This document shows, one piece after another, positions 6,301 through 6,393 of a DNA stretch of 6,393 nucleotides; positions within the stretch are counted from its first letter, which is position 1, and each line of letters starts with the position of its first letter. The notes under the pieces are model-generated. The model was not told where the DNA came from. It was given only the letters and a program-made list of their open reading frames with translations, and made no database searches. The stretch comes from Candidatus Thiodiazotropha taylori. GTDB taxonomy: Bacteria; Pseudomonadota; Gammaproteobacteria; Chromatiales; Chromatiaceae. Location: the NCBI GenBank assembly GCA_019100305.1, contig JAHRHW010000264.1, positions 1 to 6,393 of the forward strand. Reading direction: 5' to 3'. The position numbers and the translations under genes were made by a program.

Positions 6301-6393
6301 CCAGAACCTGGACTGCGGAGAATTCTGTGGGTATCGGCGGCTCCTATCTCTGTGTCTATGGTATGGAAGGGCCGGGAGGTTATCAGTTTGTTG
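3369..6393 (+). CDS. Guanidine/urea carboxylase (biotin-dependent), 3' partial
   Basis: The frame from ATG 3369 is open through the window end for 1008 complete codons. The biotin carboxylase part fills about residues 1-445. It shows [14 protein letters not shown] at the N-terminus, the ATP-grasp glycine loop [11 protein letters not shown] (157-167), [12 protein letters not shown] (225-236), [12 protein letters not shown] (286-297, with Glu288, Asn290, Arg292 and Glu296) and VRLYAEDP. A carboxyltransferase half follows: an AHS2/KipA-like domain from about 452 to 745 (GVPPSGPFD 478-486, GGHNGR 590-595, [21 protein letters not shown] around 705-725), then an AHS1/KipI-like domain from about 795 ([10 protein letters not shown] 804-813, [11 protein letters not shown] 949-959). 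The family runs to about 1200 residues, so the C-terminal biotin carrier domain with its biotinyl lysine lies beyond the window. The enzyme uses ATP and bicarbonate to carboxylate urea to allophanate or guanidine to carboxyguanidine. The adjacent guanidine-II-like riboswitch and the DUF1989 pair favour guanidine. No allophanate hydrolase domain precedes it, unlike fungal urea amidolyase. Confidence 0.93.
   Translation, partial: [1008 protein letters not shown]

Noticed and set aside
3369..6393. Fungal-type urea amidolyase, a fusion of carboxylase and allophanate hydrolase.
   Set aside because: The protein begins directly with the biotin carboxylase domain and no hydrolase sequence precedes it. 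A C-terminal fusion cannot be seen because the window ends first.

Overview
The window is a stretch of one plus-strand operon from a bacterium. It carries the genes of the biotin-dependent 'urea carboxylase' locus, which published work has reassigned in many bacteria to guanidine assimilation. Composition is moderately GC-rich. Codon use, ATGA and stop/start junctions and the gene content fit a proteobacterium, probably a gammaproteobacterium. That placement is a guess from general appearance; no rRNA or other phylogenetic marker is present.

Layout, all on the plus strand: (1) 1-84, the last 27 codons of a periplasmic substrate-binding protein; (2) 85-261, a 177-base gap with a perfect 9-bp stem-loop; (3) 262-1083, an ABC importer permease; (4) 1080-1886, its ATPase, overlapping the permease by ATGA; (5) 1900-2634 and (6) 2638-3282, two paralogous DUF1989 proteins ('urea amidolyase/urea carboxylase-associated proteins'; the same kind of pair has been named CgdA/CgdB, carboxyguanidine deiminase); (7) 3310-3358, two tandem hairpins with ACGA and ACGG tetraloops, which I read as a guanidine-II (mini-ykkC) riboswitch; (8) 3369 to the window end, a urea/guanidine carboxylase that is open for 1008 codons and cut off before its biotin carrier domain. 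An allophanate hydrolase gene would be expected downstream, outside the window.

Proposed pathway: the ABC importer brings in guanidine (or urea). The carboxylase uses ATP and bicarbonate to make carboxyguanidine. The DUF1989 pair removes one amino nitrogen as ammonia, leaving allophanate, and a downstream hydrolase splits allophanate to ammonia and CO2. The main discovery is the ACGR-loop hairpin pair just before the ribosome binding site of the carboxylase. It argues that the substrate is guanidine rather than urea, and that the carboxylase has its own ligand switch inside the operon. No mobile elements, tRNA, rRNA or CRISPR arrays were seen.
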